Source: Clostridia bacterium (GTDB taxonomy: Bacteria > Bacillota > Clostridia > Oscillospirales > Acutalibacteraceae). Taken from it: a stretch of 64,000 nt of DNA. The stretch covers positions 12,235 to 76,234 of the forward strand of contig CAAGBN010000068.1 in assembly GCA_900768075.1 (NCBI GenBank), given 5' to 3'. The notes under the pieces were generated by a model, which saw nothing but the letters and a program-made list of their open reading frames with translations, did not search any database and was not told the DNA's origin. Shown here piece after piece: positions 1 to 8,856 of the stretch. The position numbers and the translations under genes are program-made. Within the stretch, counting starts at the first letter, position 1. Every line of letters begins with the position of its first letter.

Positions 1-1
1 T

Positions 2-538
2 GAAAAGTGTCAGTTCAGAACAACAAGGAAACAAGCTGATAAATACTTCGGTGATGATATAAGAAAATGTAATAAGGATATAAACGAACTGCAGAAGCTT
101 ATGGAAATGACAGGTCTCGCTGATTTGCCTTATTCACAAATTTATGATGAAAGATACGGAGTAGCAGCAGATGCGTCAGAAGCAATTATTTTCCGTATCC
201 TCAACAACAGCGATGCTGATATTCAGTCTATTCATATGACTTGGCTTGACCAGGAAAATGGAATAGGTATGGGCTACGGCATTGAAAGAGACTTTTTAAG
301 CTTTGGTAAAAGCAGAGTCAATCCCAGGGAATATGACTTTGACCTTGATGAGCTCAGCGAAAACAAATATGACGAAAAGCGACTCGGCACTACTGAATTT
401 CAGATTTCAGTTTATGATTTTGACGGAAATGAATACATTGTTGATGATACCGTCGAAGTCAGCGCACAGTTTGGTGCAGTTTACTACCTCGTTTTAGACG
501 GCACCTTTGAAGACGGCTTCACAGTCAAAATCAAATAA
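2..538 (+). CDS. C-terminal part of an unidentified protein, cut by the window edge
   Basis: The reading frame is open from the first bases of the window with no stop, so the gene begins upstream; the first internal Met is at 101 but has no ribosome binding site. About 178 residues are visible. The first part is charged (Lys/Arg rich, one Cys pair), and the rest is acidic and beta-strand-like, with alternating hydrophobic residues (FRILNNSDADIQSIHMTWLD, then FQISVYDFDGNEYIVDD). This could be an immunoglobulin-like fold of a surface or lipoprotein, but I recognise no family. A hairpin terminator follows directly. Confidence 0.6.
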   Translation, partial: EKCQFRTTRKQADKYFGDDIRKCNKDINELQKLMEMTGLADLPYSQIYDERYGVAADASEAIIFRILNNSDADIQSIHMTWLDQENGIGMGYGIERDFLSFGKSRVNPREYDFDLDELSENKYDEKRLGTTEFQISVYDFDGNEYIVDDTVEVSAQFGAVYYLVLDGTFEDGFTVKIK

Positions 539-540
539 CA

Positions 541-574
541 AAAAAGGGGCGACTTCTGGTCGTCCCTTTCTTTA
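541..574 (+). terminator. Rho-independent terminator, probably bidirectional
   Basis: GGGGCGAC pairs with GTCGTCCC (one G-T pair), followed by TTTCTTT; on the left an A-run gives a U-run for the convergent gene ending at 599. Confidence 0.75.
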
Positions 575-598
575 TCGCTCGCCACAGAGTGCTGATTT

Positions 599-1333
599 TT
601 AATCAAACACCCACATCTTCACAACAGCCATCATCTCACGCATATAATTCATCGGCACAGTATACCATATAATGTCTGTGCCAAGGTGTGCGATATCAAT
701 AAAGCCCTCGTCCTCAGCGTAATATGCACCTCTATAGACGTGATAAGCGTTAGTAACAAAAACCACCGACGATAAATCCAAACCCATTTCTTCCATTATA
801 GCTCGTGAGTTGCGGAAGTTTGTGATAGTTGATGTTGACTTGTCTTCCATAATAATTTTATCCTCGGCTATGCCTTTATCTACAAGATATCGCTTCATAG
901 CAAGAGCCTCGCTGATATCCTCCTGAGGTCCCTGACCGCCAGACACGATAATCATGGCCTCAGGGTTTTTCTCGTGGTACTCTGCCGCCTTATCCAGCCT
1001 TTTTGCAAGACCTACACTTACTCTCTCTCCTCGGAGTCCACAACCTAAAACTATCACCGTCTGCTCCGTGTAATCGGCAGTGTCCCGACTGCCGTAAGCT
1101 GCAAGAAAACCGCCAAAGCTGAGAATAACTATAAGACCTACAGCGAGAAAAGTACCGATAATTTTTTTAAAGGGAAGCTTATCGTAGAATAAGCCGTATC
1201 CTAAAAGCACTGCACCGAGGCCTGCAACGGGCACCATACCGAGATTTATATTTGATATTAATATCAGCAGAATGAAGTTGCCAAGAAGCAATGAGCCTGC
1301 CGTGATACTGAGGATTTTAACTGTCTTTTTCAT
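599..1333 (-). CDS. YdcF/SanA-like (DUF218) membrane protein
   Basis: 244 residues. Three hydrophobic segments (about 8-28, 32-50 and 60-80) anchor the protein, followed by an extracytoplasmic Rossmann-like DUF218 domain. Family signatures are VIVLGCG at 93-99, VSGGQG at 140-145 and NAYHVYRG starting at 195. DUF218 proteins have been linked to envelope maintenance and vancomycin sensitivity (SanA) and YdcF binds S-adenosylmethionine, but no reaction is firmly assigned, so only the family is called. AGGAGG lies 7 nt before the ATG. It stands alone, convergent with the gene before it. Confidence 0.8.
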   Translation of the reverse strand: MKKTVKILSITAGSLLLGNFILLILISNINLGMVPVAGLGAVLLGYGLFYDKLPFKKIIGTFLAVGLIVILSFGGFLAAYGSRDTADYTEQTVIVLGCGLRGERVSVGLAKRLDKAAEYHEKNPEAMIIVSGGQGPQEDISEALAMKRYLVDKGIAEDKIIMEDKSTSTITNFRNSRAIMEEMGLDLSSVVFVTNAYHVYRGAYYAEDEGFIDIAHLGTDIIWYTVPMNYMREMMAVVKMWVFD

Positions 1334-1367
1334 ATTTGCACCTCCTACTTTTCTGATTTAAGTTTAA

Positions 1368-1396
1368 CACCCTCCTGACTTTTAATCAAGAGGGTG
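1368..1396 (-). terminator. Possible terminator of the aldo/keto reductase gene
   Basis: CACCCTC at 1368-1374 pairs with GAGGGTG at 1390-1396 across a 15-nt loop. On the minus strand it is followed by only a weak U-rich stretch. Confidence 0.4.
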
Positions 1397-1426
1397 CAGT
1401 GATACTTAAGAAAATTGTAAGGATTA

Positions 1427-2347
1427 TCAAGGAAGTCTGTAGCCAGCCTCACGATAGATTCTGTACCAGTCTTCACGGGAGATAGTGATATCTGCAGCCT
1501 CAGCCACAGCCTTGATTCTATCGGGATTGGTACTGCCCACGATGGGCTGCATTTTTTCGGGAAGTCTCAGAAGCCACGTAATAGCCATACCTGTTGCAGT
1601 TGTGCCGTATTTTTCAGCAAGCTCATCGATGACCTTGTTAAGACTCTTATATTTTTTGTTGTCTACGAAGTTGCCTGCAATAAAACCGTACTGTAAGGGT
1701 GACCAGGGCTGGATAGTGATGCCCTTGAGTCTGCAGTAATCTCTGAGATAGCCGTCATAATTCACACCGTCTTCGCAGGGGAGGTTGACATTTGCACCGC
1801 TTGCTATCATATTGGCATTGGTAATGCTCAGCTGCATCTGATTGATAGAAAGCTTCTGCTTCATCTCTCTTTGAAGAAGCTCAATCTGAAGTGCGCTGTG
1901 ATTTGATACACCGAAAGCACCTACCTTGCCCTTTGCTTCGAGCTCGTCAAAGGCTTCTGCAACCTCAGTGGGCTCCATAAGCAGGTCCGGTCTGTGCAGA
2001 AGAAGCACATCGACTCTTTCCACACCGAGTCTTTTCAGTGAGCCGTCAACGGCTGAAATAATATGCTCCTTTGAAAAGTCATACATACTACCGGGTACGA
2101 TTGAGCATTTGGTCTGAATATAGATTTTATCTCTGAGAGTGGGATTTCTCTTAAGTGCCGCACCGAAGACCTCCTCACACTTGCCTGAGCCATAAATATC
2201 AGCGTGGTCGAAGTAGTTGATACCGAGCTCAACTGCATTGTTCAGATAGAAGTCCATTTCTTTATCGGTTTTGTCGCCGATTCTCATACAGCCGAGAGCC
2301 ACCTGAGAGACGTCACATTTGTCTGAAAAAGTGTTGATGTATTTCAT
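1427..2347 (-). CDS. Aldo/keto reductase (YdhF-like)
   Basis: 306 residues, full length for the NAD(P)H-dependent aldo/keto reductase TIM-barrel family. The catalytic tetrad is visible: Asp47 and Tyr52 in FDHADIYG, Lys80 in IQTKC and His118 in LLLHRPD. SNH (about 148-150) and GSTNPDR near the C-terminus fit the cofactor side. It closely follows the pattern of the oxidoreductase YdhF group; the natural substrate cannot be read from sequence. An AAGGAG motif precedes the ATG. It is a monocistronic gene divergent from pheST. Confidence 0.88.
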   Translation of the reverse strand: MKYINTFSDKCDVSQVALGCMRIGDKTDKEMDFYLNNAVELGINYFDHADIYGSGKCEEVFGAALKRNPTLRDKIYIQTKCSIVPGSMYDFSKEHIISAVDGSLKRLGVERVDVLLLHRPDLLMEPTEVAEAFDELEAKGKVGAFGVSNHSALQIELLQREMKQKLSINQMQLSITNANMIASGANVNLPCEDGVNYDGYLRDYCRLKGITIQPWSPLQYGFIAGNFVDNKKYKSLNKVIDELAEKYGTTATGMAITWLLRLPEKMQPIVGSTNPDRIKAVAEAADITISREDWYRIYREAGYRLP

Positions 2348-2376
2348 AATGTTTCTCCTTTTATTAAGTTGAGTTA

Positions 2377-2405
2377 ATTATATCATTATATTTCTCAAAT
2401 AGCAA
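2377..2405 (-). promoter_or_regulatory. Sigma-A promoter of the aldo/keto reductase gene
   Basis: On the minus strand, TTGCTA (2405-2400), 17-bp spacer, TATAAT (2382-2377). Confidence 0.65.
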
Positions 2406-2449
2406 GGATTTGAGAGGGAGATAATAACTGATTTATTTCTGCTTTTCTC

Positions 2450-2478
2450 TTGACATATTTTCAATTAGGGAGTATAAT
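2450..2478 (+). promoter_or_regulatory. Sigma-A promoter of pheST
   Basis: TTGACA (2450-2455), 17-bp spacer, TATAAT (2473-2478): a consensus promoter placed directly before the T-box leader. Confidence 0.85.
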
Positions 2479-2489
2479 CTATGCAATAT

Positions 2490-2734
2490 CGTTTAAAAGC
2501 TATGACTGAGAAAACAGTAGTCGACGGACAAGACTTTTCAGAGAGGGATTCATATGCTGAAAGAATCCTACTGTCCCCGAAGATGAATTTCGCCTCACGA
2601 GCCGCCTGTGAAAAGCAGGATGTAGTTGCTGCATTAAAGCAAACCAAAGTGGCAGGGTACAAAACAAACCTTGCAATTTGAGTGGTACCACGGATATTTT
2701 TCCGCCTCAATGTTATGAGGCGGTTTTATTTTTT
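2490..2734 (+). promoter_or_regulatory. T-box leader of pheST (tRNA-Phe sensing)
   Basis: A T-box riboswitch leader. Stem I material includes the AGTAG motif near 2516 and CAGAGAGGGATTC near 2540. A TTC codon at 2589-2591 within GAATTTCGCC sits where the specifier is expected, matching Phe. The T-box core GAGTGGTACCACGG is at 2680-2693; its UGGU complements an ACCA tRNA end. The competing terminator is CCGCCTCA (2702-2709) with TGAGGCGG (2716-2723) and a U-run to 2733. Uncharged tRNA-Phe should stabilise the antiterminator and switch on synthetase expression. Confidence 0.92.
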
Positions 2735-2750
2735 ATATGGAGGTTTAACA

Positions 2751-3803
2751 ATGGATAACAAAATTGCTGCTATCAAAGAACAGTTTTTAGCTGAGCTTGC
2801 AAAGGCTGAAAATTCAGCTGACCTTGAAGCAATAAGAGTTGCTTATCTCGGTAAAAAAGGCTTCGTAACAGAGCTTATGAAAGAGATGAAAGATCTTTCA
2901 GTTGAAGAAAAGAAAACTTTCGGCCAGAAGGTAAACATAATCAAGGGCGAAGTAACTGATAAGCTTGCTGAAAAGAATCAGGAGCTCAAGGAAAAAGAGC
3001 TTCTCAAGGAAATCGAATCAATGCCCGAATTCGATATTTCAATGCCCCCCACACTCGGTGAAGGCTCATACCATCCTGTAACACTCGTACAGCGTCAGGC
3101 TGAAAGAATCTTCAAGTCAATGGGCTTCACAGTAGAAGACTATGCTGAGGTTGTTTCAGACTACGAATGCTTCGAGTCACTTAACATTCCCAAGCACCAC
3201 CCTGCAAGAGATATGCAGGATACCTACTATCTTGAAAACGGCCAGCTTCTCAAGAGCCAGACTTCAGCTGCTCAGAACGCTATTTACAAGAAGTATAAGG
3301 ATGCACTCGTTAAAGACGGTGTACCCATCAAGGCTATTTTCCCCGGCCGTTGCTTCAGAAACGAGGCAACAGATGCTTGTCACGAAAACACATTCTTCCA
3401 GATGGAGGGTGTAATGGTTGACAAGAACATCTCAATCTCAAACCTTATCTACTTTATGAAAACTATGCTTTCAGAAGTATTCCAGAAGGATATCAAGGTT
3501 CGTCTCAGACCCGGCTTCTTCCCCTTCGTTGAACCCGGCTTCGAGCTTGATATCAGCTGTCTCATCTGCGGCGGTGAGGGCTGTCCCTCTTGTAAGCACA
3601 GCGGTTGGCTTGAGCTTTGCCCCTGCGGTATGATTCACCCGGAAGTGCTCAAGGCAGGCGGCATCGACCCTGACGAGTACACAGGCTTTGCTTTCGGTCT
3701 TGGTCTTACAAGACTTGTTATGATGAAATACGGTATTAAAGATATCCGTGACCTTAACGGTGGCTCACTCAAGTCACTTACACAGTTCACAGACGACGAA
3801 TAA
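2751..3803 (+). CDS. pheS: Phenylalanyl-tRNA synthetase alpha subunit
   Basis: 350 residues. The class II alpha subunit charges tRNA-Phe with phenylalanine as an alpha2-beta2 tetramer with PheT. It has the N-terminal tRNA-binding coiled coil (about 1-90) and the class II catalytic core. Visible markers are HPARDMQDTYY, the motif 2 region FRNEATDACHENTFFQMEG and motif 3 GFAFGLGLTRLVMMKYGI. The chosen start is the ATG with GGAGGT 6 nt upstream; the frame runs open further up through the T-box terminator, but that part is leader, not coding. It is 21 nt from pheT. Confidence 0.97.
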   Translation: MDNKIAAIKEQFLAELAKAENSADLEAIRVAYLGKKGFVTELMKEMKDLSVEEKKTFGQKVNIIKGEVTDKLAEKNQELKEKELLKEIESMPEFDISMPPTLGEGSYHPVTLVQRQAERIFKSMGFTVEDYAEVVSDYECFESLNIPKHHPARDMQDTYYLENGQLLKSQTSAAQNAIYKKYKDALVKDGVPIKAIFPGRCFRNEATDACHENTFFQMEGVMVDKNISISNLIYFMKTMLSEVFQKDIKVRLRPGFFPFVEPGFELDISCLICGGEGCPSCKHSGWLELCPCGMIHPEVLKAGGIDPDEYTGFAFGLGLTRLVMMKYGIKDIRDLNGGSLKSLTQFTDDE

Positions 3804-3824
3804 TAGGAAAGGAGAGAGTAACTA

Positions 3825-6185
3825 ATGTTTTTATCAATGAATTGGATTTCAGACTTTGTTGACCTTGAGGGTATCGATAAGCTTGACCTTATCCACAGAT
3901 TCTCACTCTCAACAGCTGAAGTTGAAAACGAAATTTTCTTCAAGGGTAGCGACATCAGCGGTATCGTTGTTGCTGAAATCAAGGAAATCGCAGATCACCC
4001 CGAATCAAAGAAGCTTCACCTTTTAAAGGTTGATGCAGGCGACGGTCAGCTCACAGATGTTGTTTGCGGTGCTCCCAATGTAAGAGTTGGTATGAAGACT
4101 GCTTTTGCTAAAATCGGTGCAAAGATCGGTGAAATCGATATCACACCCAGAGCTCTTGCAGGTTACACCTCCTACGGTATGTGCTGCAGCGGTAAGGAAA
4201 TCGGTATCAGCGACGATAACAGCGGTATTATGGATATTACAGACGATATTCCCAACGGTACCGATATCAAGGATGCATACGAAGTTGAAGATATCATCTT
4301 CGAGGTTGACAATAAGTCACTCACAAACCGTCCTGACCTCTGGGGTCACTACGGTATTGCAAGAGAGTTTGCAGCTCTTGCAGGCAGACCTCTCAAGGCT
4401 CTTGACAGTGCAGATCTTTCCAAGTATGACAATCTTCCCAAGGTTGATATGAAAATCGAAGACGACCTTTGTCAGAGATATTCCTGCTTACAGGTTGAAA
4501 ACATCACAAAGAATGTCAGCCCCGTAAATATGCAGATCAGACTCTTCTACTGCGGTATGAGAAGCATTAATCTTCTCGCTGACCTTACAAACTACCTTAT
4601 GCTTGAAATGGGTCAGCCTATGCACGCTTTCGACTCAAGAAAGGTTGAAAAGCTTCGCATCAAGCGTTTCGATGAAAGCTTCAGCTTCACAACTCTTGAC
4701 GGTATCGAGAGAAACATCGACGAAAACACACTTATGATCTGTAACGGTGACACACCTGTTGCTATTGCAGGTATTATGGGTGGTCTTGACAGTGAAATCG
4801 TTGAAGACACAACAACACTTACTCTTGAAAGTGCTACCTTCAACGCTGTTTCAATCCGTAAGTCAACAGTAAGACTTTCACACAGAACAGACGCTTCAAT
4901 GAGATATGAGAAGTGCCTTGACCCCGAAATGACAGTACCTGCTATTGCCCGTTTCGTTAAGCTTCTTCAGGATATCGACGGTGGCGTGAATGTTGTTTCA
5001 GCTCTTACAGACGAAAAAGCTTTCGAATACGATAAGGTAAGCCTCAGCTTCGACAAGAAGTTTGTTGACAGATATACAGGTATCGAAATCAGCAACGAAA
5101 CTATCGTTAAGACTCTCGAAAGCCTCGGCTTCGGTGTAGAGCTTAAGGGTGACGATTTCACAGTTGCAGTACCCTCATGGAGAGCAACTAAGGACGTAAC
5201 TATCAAGGCTGACATCATCGAAGAAATCACAAGAATTTACGGCTACGATAACTTCGATATCCACACAACAGAGTCACCTATTTATCCCGTACGTCCCGAT
5301 GTAGAAAAGACAGTTGAAGACAAAATCAAGGATATCCTTGTTAAGCGCTTCTCACTTCACGAAATGCACTCATATGTATGGATGTACTACGATGAGTGTA
5401 AGGATCTCGGCATCGAAATCGAAGATAACGTTAAGCTTGTAAATGCTACTAACCCCAACATTGAGGTTATCAGAAAGTCAATCGTTCCCACACAGCTTTG
5501 TCAGGCTAAGATCAACAACACATATGCTCCCTCATTCGGCATCTTCGAAGTGGGCAGAGTTGTTGAAGGTCTTAAGGAAGACGGACTTTGCAACGAAAAG
5601 AAGAAGCTTGCTATCACACTCTTCTCAAAGACAAAGTCAATGGAAGAAATTTACTTCGAGCTTCGTGATATGCTTGCAACTCTTGCTCTTGATATCAAGC
5701 ATCTTTCACTTTCATATGAAACTATCGCAGCTACACATTGCTATCAGCATCCCAAGAACCTCAACGCTGTAATTCTCGGTGGCAAGGTTATCGGTGAAAT
5801 CGGTATTGTTCATCCTACAGTATCAAAGAAGGTTGATAAGAAGGCTAACATTGTTTACGCTGAAATCGACGTTAAGGATTTCGCTGAAGCTGCAGCAGAT
5901 GCTATCAAGTACGAAGAACCCTCAAAGTTCCCCGGCATCGAAATTGACCTTTCATTCATTAGCGATAAGTTTGCTCCTATCGGCAAGGCTATTGCAGATG
6001 CAAACTGTCCTCTTGTTAAGAAGACAGAGGTAGTTGATACTTACGCTGACGAAAACGGTAAGTCAATCACTTCAAGAATCACTTTTGCTCATCCTGAAAA
6101 GACTCTTACAAAGGAAGAGGTTATGGATGTTGTAAACGGCATTATTGCTGACCTTGAAGCAAAGGGCATCAGCCTCAAGAAATAA
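3825..6185 (+). CDS. pheT: Phenylalanyl-tRNA synthetase beta subunit
   Basis: 786 residues, normal length. Domain order: N-terminal tRNA-binding OB fold (about 40-150, with KLHLLKVDAG and VVCGAPNVR), B3/B4 domains with the editing site (about 210-370, including GQPMHAFDSRKV and AIAGIMGG), B5 (about 400-475), the inactive synthetase-like core and the C-terminal anticodon-binding FDX-ACB domain (about 690-786, SKFPGIEIDLSFI). AGGAGAG precedes the ATG. Co-transcribed with pheS under the T-box; a strong terminator follows at 6352. Confidence 0.97.
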   Translation: MFLSMNWISDFVDLEGIDKLDLIHRFSLSTAEVENEIFFKGSDISGIVVAEIKEIADHPESKKLHLLKVDAGDGQLTDVVCGAPNVRVGMKTAFAKIGAKIGEIDITPRALAGYTSYGMCCSGKEIGISDDNSGIMDITDDIPNGTDIKDAYEVEDIIFEVDNKSLTNRPDLWGHYGIAREFAALAGRPLKALDSADLSKYDNLPKVDMKIEDDLCQRYSCLQVENITKNVSPVNMQIRLFYCGMRSINLLADLTNYLMLEMGQPMHAFDSRKVEKLRIKRFDESFSFTTLDGIERNIDENTLMICNGDTPVAIAGIMGGLDSEIVEDTTTLTLESATFNAVSIRKSTVRLSHRTDASMRYEKCLDPEMTVPAIARFVKLLQDIDGGVNVVSALTDEKAFEYDKVSLSFDKKFVDRYTGIEISNETIVKTLESLGFGVELKGDDFTVAVPSWRATKDVTIKADIIEEITRIYGYDNFDIHTTESPIYPVRPDVEKTVEDKIKDILVKRFSLHEMHSYVWMYYDECKDLGIEIEDNVKLVNATNPNIEVIRKSIVPTQLCQAKINNTYAPSFGIFEVGRVVEGLKEDGLCNEKKKLAITLFSKTKSMEEIYFELRDMLATLALDIKHLSLSYETIAATHCYQHPKNLNAVILGGKVIGEIGIVHPTVSKKVDKKANIVYAEIDVKDFAEAAADAIKYEEPSKFPGIEIDLSFISDKFAPIGKAIADANCPLVKKTEVVDTYADENGKSITSRITFAHPEKTLTKEEVMDVVNGIIADLEAKGISLKK

Positions 6186-6189
6186 AAAA

Positions 6190-6252
6190 TATCGCGTTTT
6201 TGATTCTTTTTCCGCGATAGGAAAAAGAATGCCTGCCCGGCTAGGGCAAAGA
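6190..6252. repeat. Dispersed intergenic repeat, family R1, copy A
   Basis: Shares TTTTTGATTCTTTTTCC and GGAAAAAGAATGCC with the copy at 54098, and the AATGCCNGCNCGGCGAG-like end with copies at 6898 and 56342. TATCGCG (6190-6196) pairs with CGCGATA (6213-6219) around the T-rich core. Confidence 0.6.
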
Positions 6253-6261
6253 AAGATTGAT

Positions 6262-6316
6262 AACCCCTCAGTCAAAATTGACAAGCCAATTTTGACATCT
6301 CTCCTTTCAGGGGCGA
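6262..6316. repeat. Dispersed intergenic repeat, family R2, copy 1
   Basis: AACCCCTCAGTCA, then TGACATCTC, CCTTTCAGGGGCGAC. The same frame of motifs occurs at 54217-54260. CCCCT and AGGGG ends pair, and an inner hairpin (GTCAAAATTG with CAATTTTGAC) sits between them. Confidence 0.55.
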
Positions 6317-6351
6317 CTAGAAAGAGGTTGCACCTGCGGTGAAATTATAAC

Positions 6352-6387
6352 AGTGCAGAAGTTAACCGCTTCTGCACTTGCTTTTTT
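6352..6387 (+). terminator. pheST terminator
   Basis: AGTGCAGAAG (6352-6361) pairs perfectly with CTTCTGCACT (6369-6378), followed by a T-run ending at 6387. Confidence 0.85.
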
Positions 6388-6406
6388 ATAAAGATAATAG
6401 TATAAT
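6378..6406 (+). promoter_or_regulatory. Promoter of the GtrA-like gene
   Basis: TTGCTT (6378-6383), 17-bp spacer, TATAAT (6401-6406). The -35 box overlaps the tail of the pheST terminator. Confidence 0.55.
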
Positions 6407-6441
6407 AACCCCATAGCCAATTGGCAAAAGGAGGAAAAAAT

Positions 6442-6894
6442 ATGAAAAACAGTAACGCCTTACAGGCAGTAAAATTCGCTTTGTTCTCAGCTTCGGCAGG
6501 TATCATTCAGGTAGGTTCATTCACACTGCTCAATGAGCTTGTTCTGCCTAACATCAACATCGAAAACGAAAAGATTATGGCAATTTTAAGTGCAGAATAT
6601 GGTGTATGCTATCTTATCGCCCTTATCCTTTCGGTTTTATGGAATTTTACATTCAATCGTCGCTTTACCTTTAAGTCAGCAGCTAATGTGCCTATTGCTA
6701 TGGCAAAGGTTTTCGGCTTCTATCTTGTGTTCACACCTGTTTCAACAATCCTCGGCGAAATGGCAACAGGCAAGGGTATCAATGAGTATATTGTTCTTGG
6801 TCTGACAATGCTTTCAAATATGGTGCTCGAGTATCTTTTCTGCAAGTTTGTGGTTTACAAGGGTCAGGAAAATACACTGGAAGAGAAAAAATAA
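6442..6894 (+). CDS. GtrA family membrane protein
   Basis: 150 residues with four predicted membrane helices (about 12-32, 48-70, 85-105, 112-132). The family hallmark WNFTFNRRFTFKS lies after helix 2. GtrA-like proteins are proposed to move lipid-linked sugars across the membrane for glycosylation of cell-wall polymers. No glycosyltransferase partner is adjacent, so the substrate is open. The start is the ATG with AGGAGG 7 nt upstream; an upstream TTG in frame precedes the RBS and is not the start. Confidence 0.85.
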   Translation: MKNSNALQAVKFALFSASAGIIQVGSFTLLNELVLPNINIENEKIMAILSAEYGVCYLIALILSVLWNFTFNRRFTFKSAANVPIAMAKVFGFYLVFTPVSTILGEMATGKGINEYIVLGLTMLSNMVLEYLFCKFVVYKGQENTLEEKK

Positions 6895-6897
6895 GGA

Positions 6898-6962
6898 AAG
6901 TTCTTTTGATTGCTTTTCTTTCAAGAAAAGTAATGCCTGCACGGCGAGTGCAAAGAAAAAAT
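6898..6962. repeat. Dispersed intergenic repeat, family R1, copy C
   Basis: CTTTTGATTGCTTTTCTTTC, AAGAAAAGTAATGCCTGCAC and GGCGAGTGC match the R1 layout of copies at 6190, 54098 and 56342. CTTTTCTT pairs with AAGAAAAG. The remaining sequence to 7068 shows no gene I can support. Confidence 0.55.
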
Positions 6963-7067
6963 AGTTTGATAATATAAAGGACCGCAATGAATTTTGGGAG
7001 CCACAAGAGGATATGCTTTTTGCCGGTGCACAAAAACAACACAAAATGCGCTGATTTTTATATTAAT

Positions 7068-7099
7068 AAAAGACGACTTCACACGAAGCCGTCTTTTAT
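7068..7099 (-). terminator. Terminator of the luxS/M23 operon
   Basis: AAAAGACGACTTC pairs with GAAGCCGTCTTTT (one mismatch) around ACAC. On the minus strand it ends in U-rich sequence. Confidence 0.75.
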
Positions 7100-7100
7100 T

Positions 7101-8816
7101 TTAGCTTATATAAGGATAGGGGTTGACCTTGTAGCCGTTGACAAGCATCTCAAAGTGAAGATGCGGGCCTGTTGAGTTACCCGTTGAGCCGATACGGCCT
7201 ATCTGCTGACCCTGATATACCCTCTGACCCACACGGACTGTAATCGAACCGGGGTACATATGAGCGTATCGGGTTTTGATGCCGTTGCCGTGGTCGATGA
7301 CAACTGTATGGCCGTAGCCGTACCAACCGCTGTATGCAGTGACAACTGTACCCGAAGCAGCAGCTACAACAGGTATACCTGCTGATGAGCCTGAGCCGAG
7401 AACAATGTCTATACCACCGTGATATGACCAGCCTGAAATGCTTGCACTTCTGTAGCCGTAGTATGATGAAACTCTGTAAGCACCTCTTGTGGGCCAGATG
7501 AAGCCTGTTGAACTGCCGTAAGAGCCACCGTAATAGGAAGCCTTGGTACCAATCTGCACTATTTCCGTAATCGGATGAGTGACAACCTTTTCGGATACAG
7601 TAGCTGTGTAAGCTTTTTTCGAGCCGATATAGGTTACAAGCTCAGTGATGAGCATTTTGCCGTTTTTACCCTTTTGCAAGGTCTTTTTAGTGCCCTTATA
7701 AAGAGTTGAGGTGTTTTTCTTGACAGTGTCATATTTGATAGTTTCATAGCGTGTGACAGTCTTCATAGTCTTGACTCTCACAGGTGAATCCTTTGATTGA
7801 AGCACCTTGAGAAGCTCAGCCGTATCCCATATGATGTCGCTGTTTTCGGGATAGTAGCCCTGAACGTACTCGATTTCTTCTACAAAGCCTACAATGGTGT
7901 CAGCCTGAGCCTTTTTTTCATAGGGTGCGAGTATACTGTCGAGAACTGAAAGAGCATCTGATTCATTGAGCACAGCGCATAAAAGCTCTCCGTTGATATA
8001 TATACCGCAGGCTTTTTTATATTCCGATGAGCTGTTGGCAAGCAGACTTTCGCTGATTACCTCTGCACTGCTGAGACCCGAGGGCTTTATTCTTTCTGTT
8101 TTAAAGGTGATATCTTTTAAAAATTCTGCAGACTCATCTGTGCCGTAAAGCATAGACAGTGCCTTGTTTTTACCTTCGTTCCATACGCTTCGGCTTTCGG
8201 CATATGCAATAGGTGTGCCCTGATACATAATCTTAAGGGCAGTGATTCTGTTGTCAGTCGCGTGAAAGGCTATAATGACAACGAGGATTGCCGCAAAGGG
8301 GAGCAGGTGATTGACAAGGCTTGAGACAAGCTGTTCCTGCTGAAAGAAGTTTTGTGAAATATAGCTTTTGAGAGATTTGATAAAAAAGGATGTTTTGTTT
8401 TCATCCTCCTGCTTTAAGGTCAGAACACGGATGGTCTTGATATCTCTGCTGATAGCTTTGCCTTTTGCAAGGTGCTGTCTCAGATTTTTATCTCTGAGTC
8501 GTCGGAAGGTTCTGCCTGAAAATGAAAGCAGAGCCGAAAATGCTTTGACAGGTATCAGCACTAAGGGAAGCAGTAAGCTTATGAGCTTTTTGAAAATACC
8601 GATATACATTTCACCGAGGCTTTCGGCAAAATCAAGAAATCTCTCAATAATATGAGCTTTATCAGATGATAAGACAAGGTCGACAGGCTTTTTAGGTGCA
8701 GAAGCAGTGACTTCTGTGGGTATGATTATCCTTTCAGCTTCGCCCTTGTCATACTCGGCATATTGTATATTATCCGAGCCGTAAAGGGAAAATATATCTT
8801 TCTTTTCTTTTTCCAA
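7101..8816 (-). CDS. M23 metallopeptidase with G5 domain, membrane-anchored
   Basis: 571 residues. An unusually long cytoplasmic and hydrophobic N-terminal part has an in-plane or membrane segment near 78-92 and a clear transmembrane helix near 170-188. A G5 domain follows (about 335-425, from VKTMKTVTRYETI to ITEIVQIGTK). The C-terminal M23 (LytM) domain has ligands His466 and Asp470 (HGGID), catalytic His519 (RYAH) and His552/His554 (HLHFE). All zinc-site residues are present, so it is probably an active cell-wall endopeptidase acting outside the membrane. It is last in the minus-strand run, 40 nt after luxS. Confidence 0.88.
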   Translation of the reverse strand: MEKEKKDIFSLYGSDNIQYAEYDKGEAERIIIPTEVTASAPKKPVDLVLSSDKAHIIERFLDFAESLGEMYIGIFKKLISLLLPLVLIPVKAFSALLSFSGRTFRRLRDKNLRQHLAKGKAISRDIKTIRVLTLKQEDENKTSFFIKSLKSYISQNFFQQEQLVSSLVNHLLPFAAILVVIIAFHATDNRITALKIMYQGTPIAYAESRSVWNEGKNKALSMLYGTDESAEFLKDITFKTERIKPSGLSSAEVISESLLANSSSEYKKACGIYINGELLCAVLNESDALSVLDSILAPYEKKAQADTIVGFVEEIEYVQGYYPENSDIIWDTAELLKVLQSKDSPVRVKTMKTVTRYETIKYDTVKKNTSTLYKGTKKTLQKGKNGKMLITELVTYIGSKKAYTATVSEKVVTHPITEIVQIGTKASYYGGSYGSSTGFIWPTRGAYRVSSYYGYRSASISGWSYHGGIDIVLGSGSSAGIPVVAAASGTVVTAYSGWYGYGHTVVIDHGNGIKTRYAHMYPGSITVRVGQRVYQGQQIGRIGSTGNSTGPHLHFEMLVNGYKVNPYPYIS

Positions 8817-8856
8817 GGACGCGACCTCCTCCTTTCATCATATTTTTATAGTTTAA

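Noticed and set aside
2481..2710. Open frames on both strands between the aldo/keto reductase gene and pheS
   Set aside because: They cover the T-box leader, whose specifier, T-box core and terminator explain the sequence; no ribosome binding sites fit.
2682..2750. 23-codon upstream extension of pheS
   Set aside because: It runs through the T-box antiterminator/terminator; the RBS and family N-terminus place the start at 2751.
6987..7175. Small plus-strand frame after gtrA
   Set aside because: It runs through the terminator and into the 3' end of the M23 gene, with no usable RBS or family.
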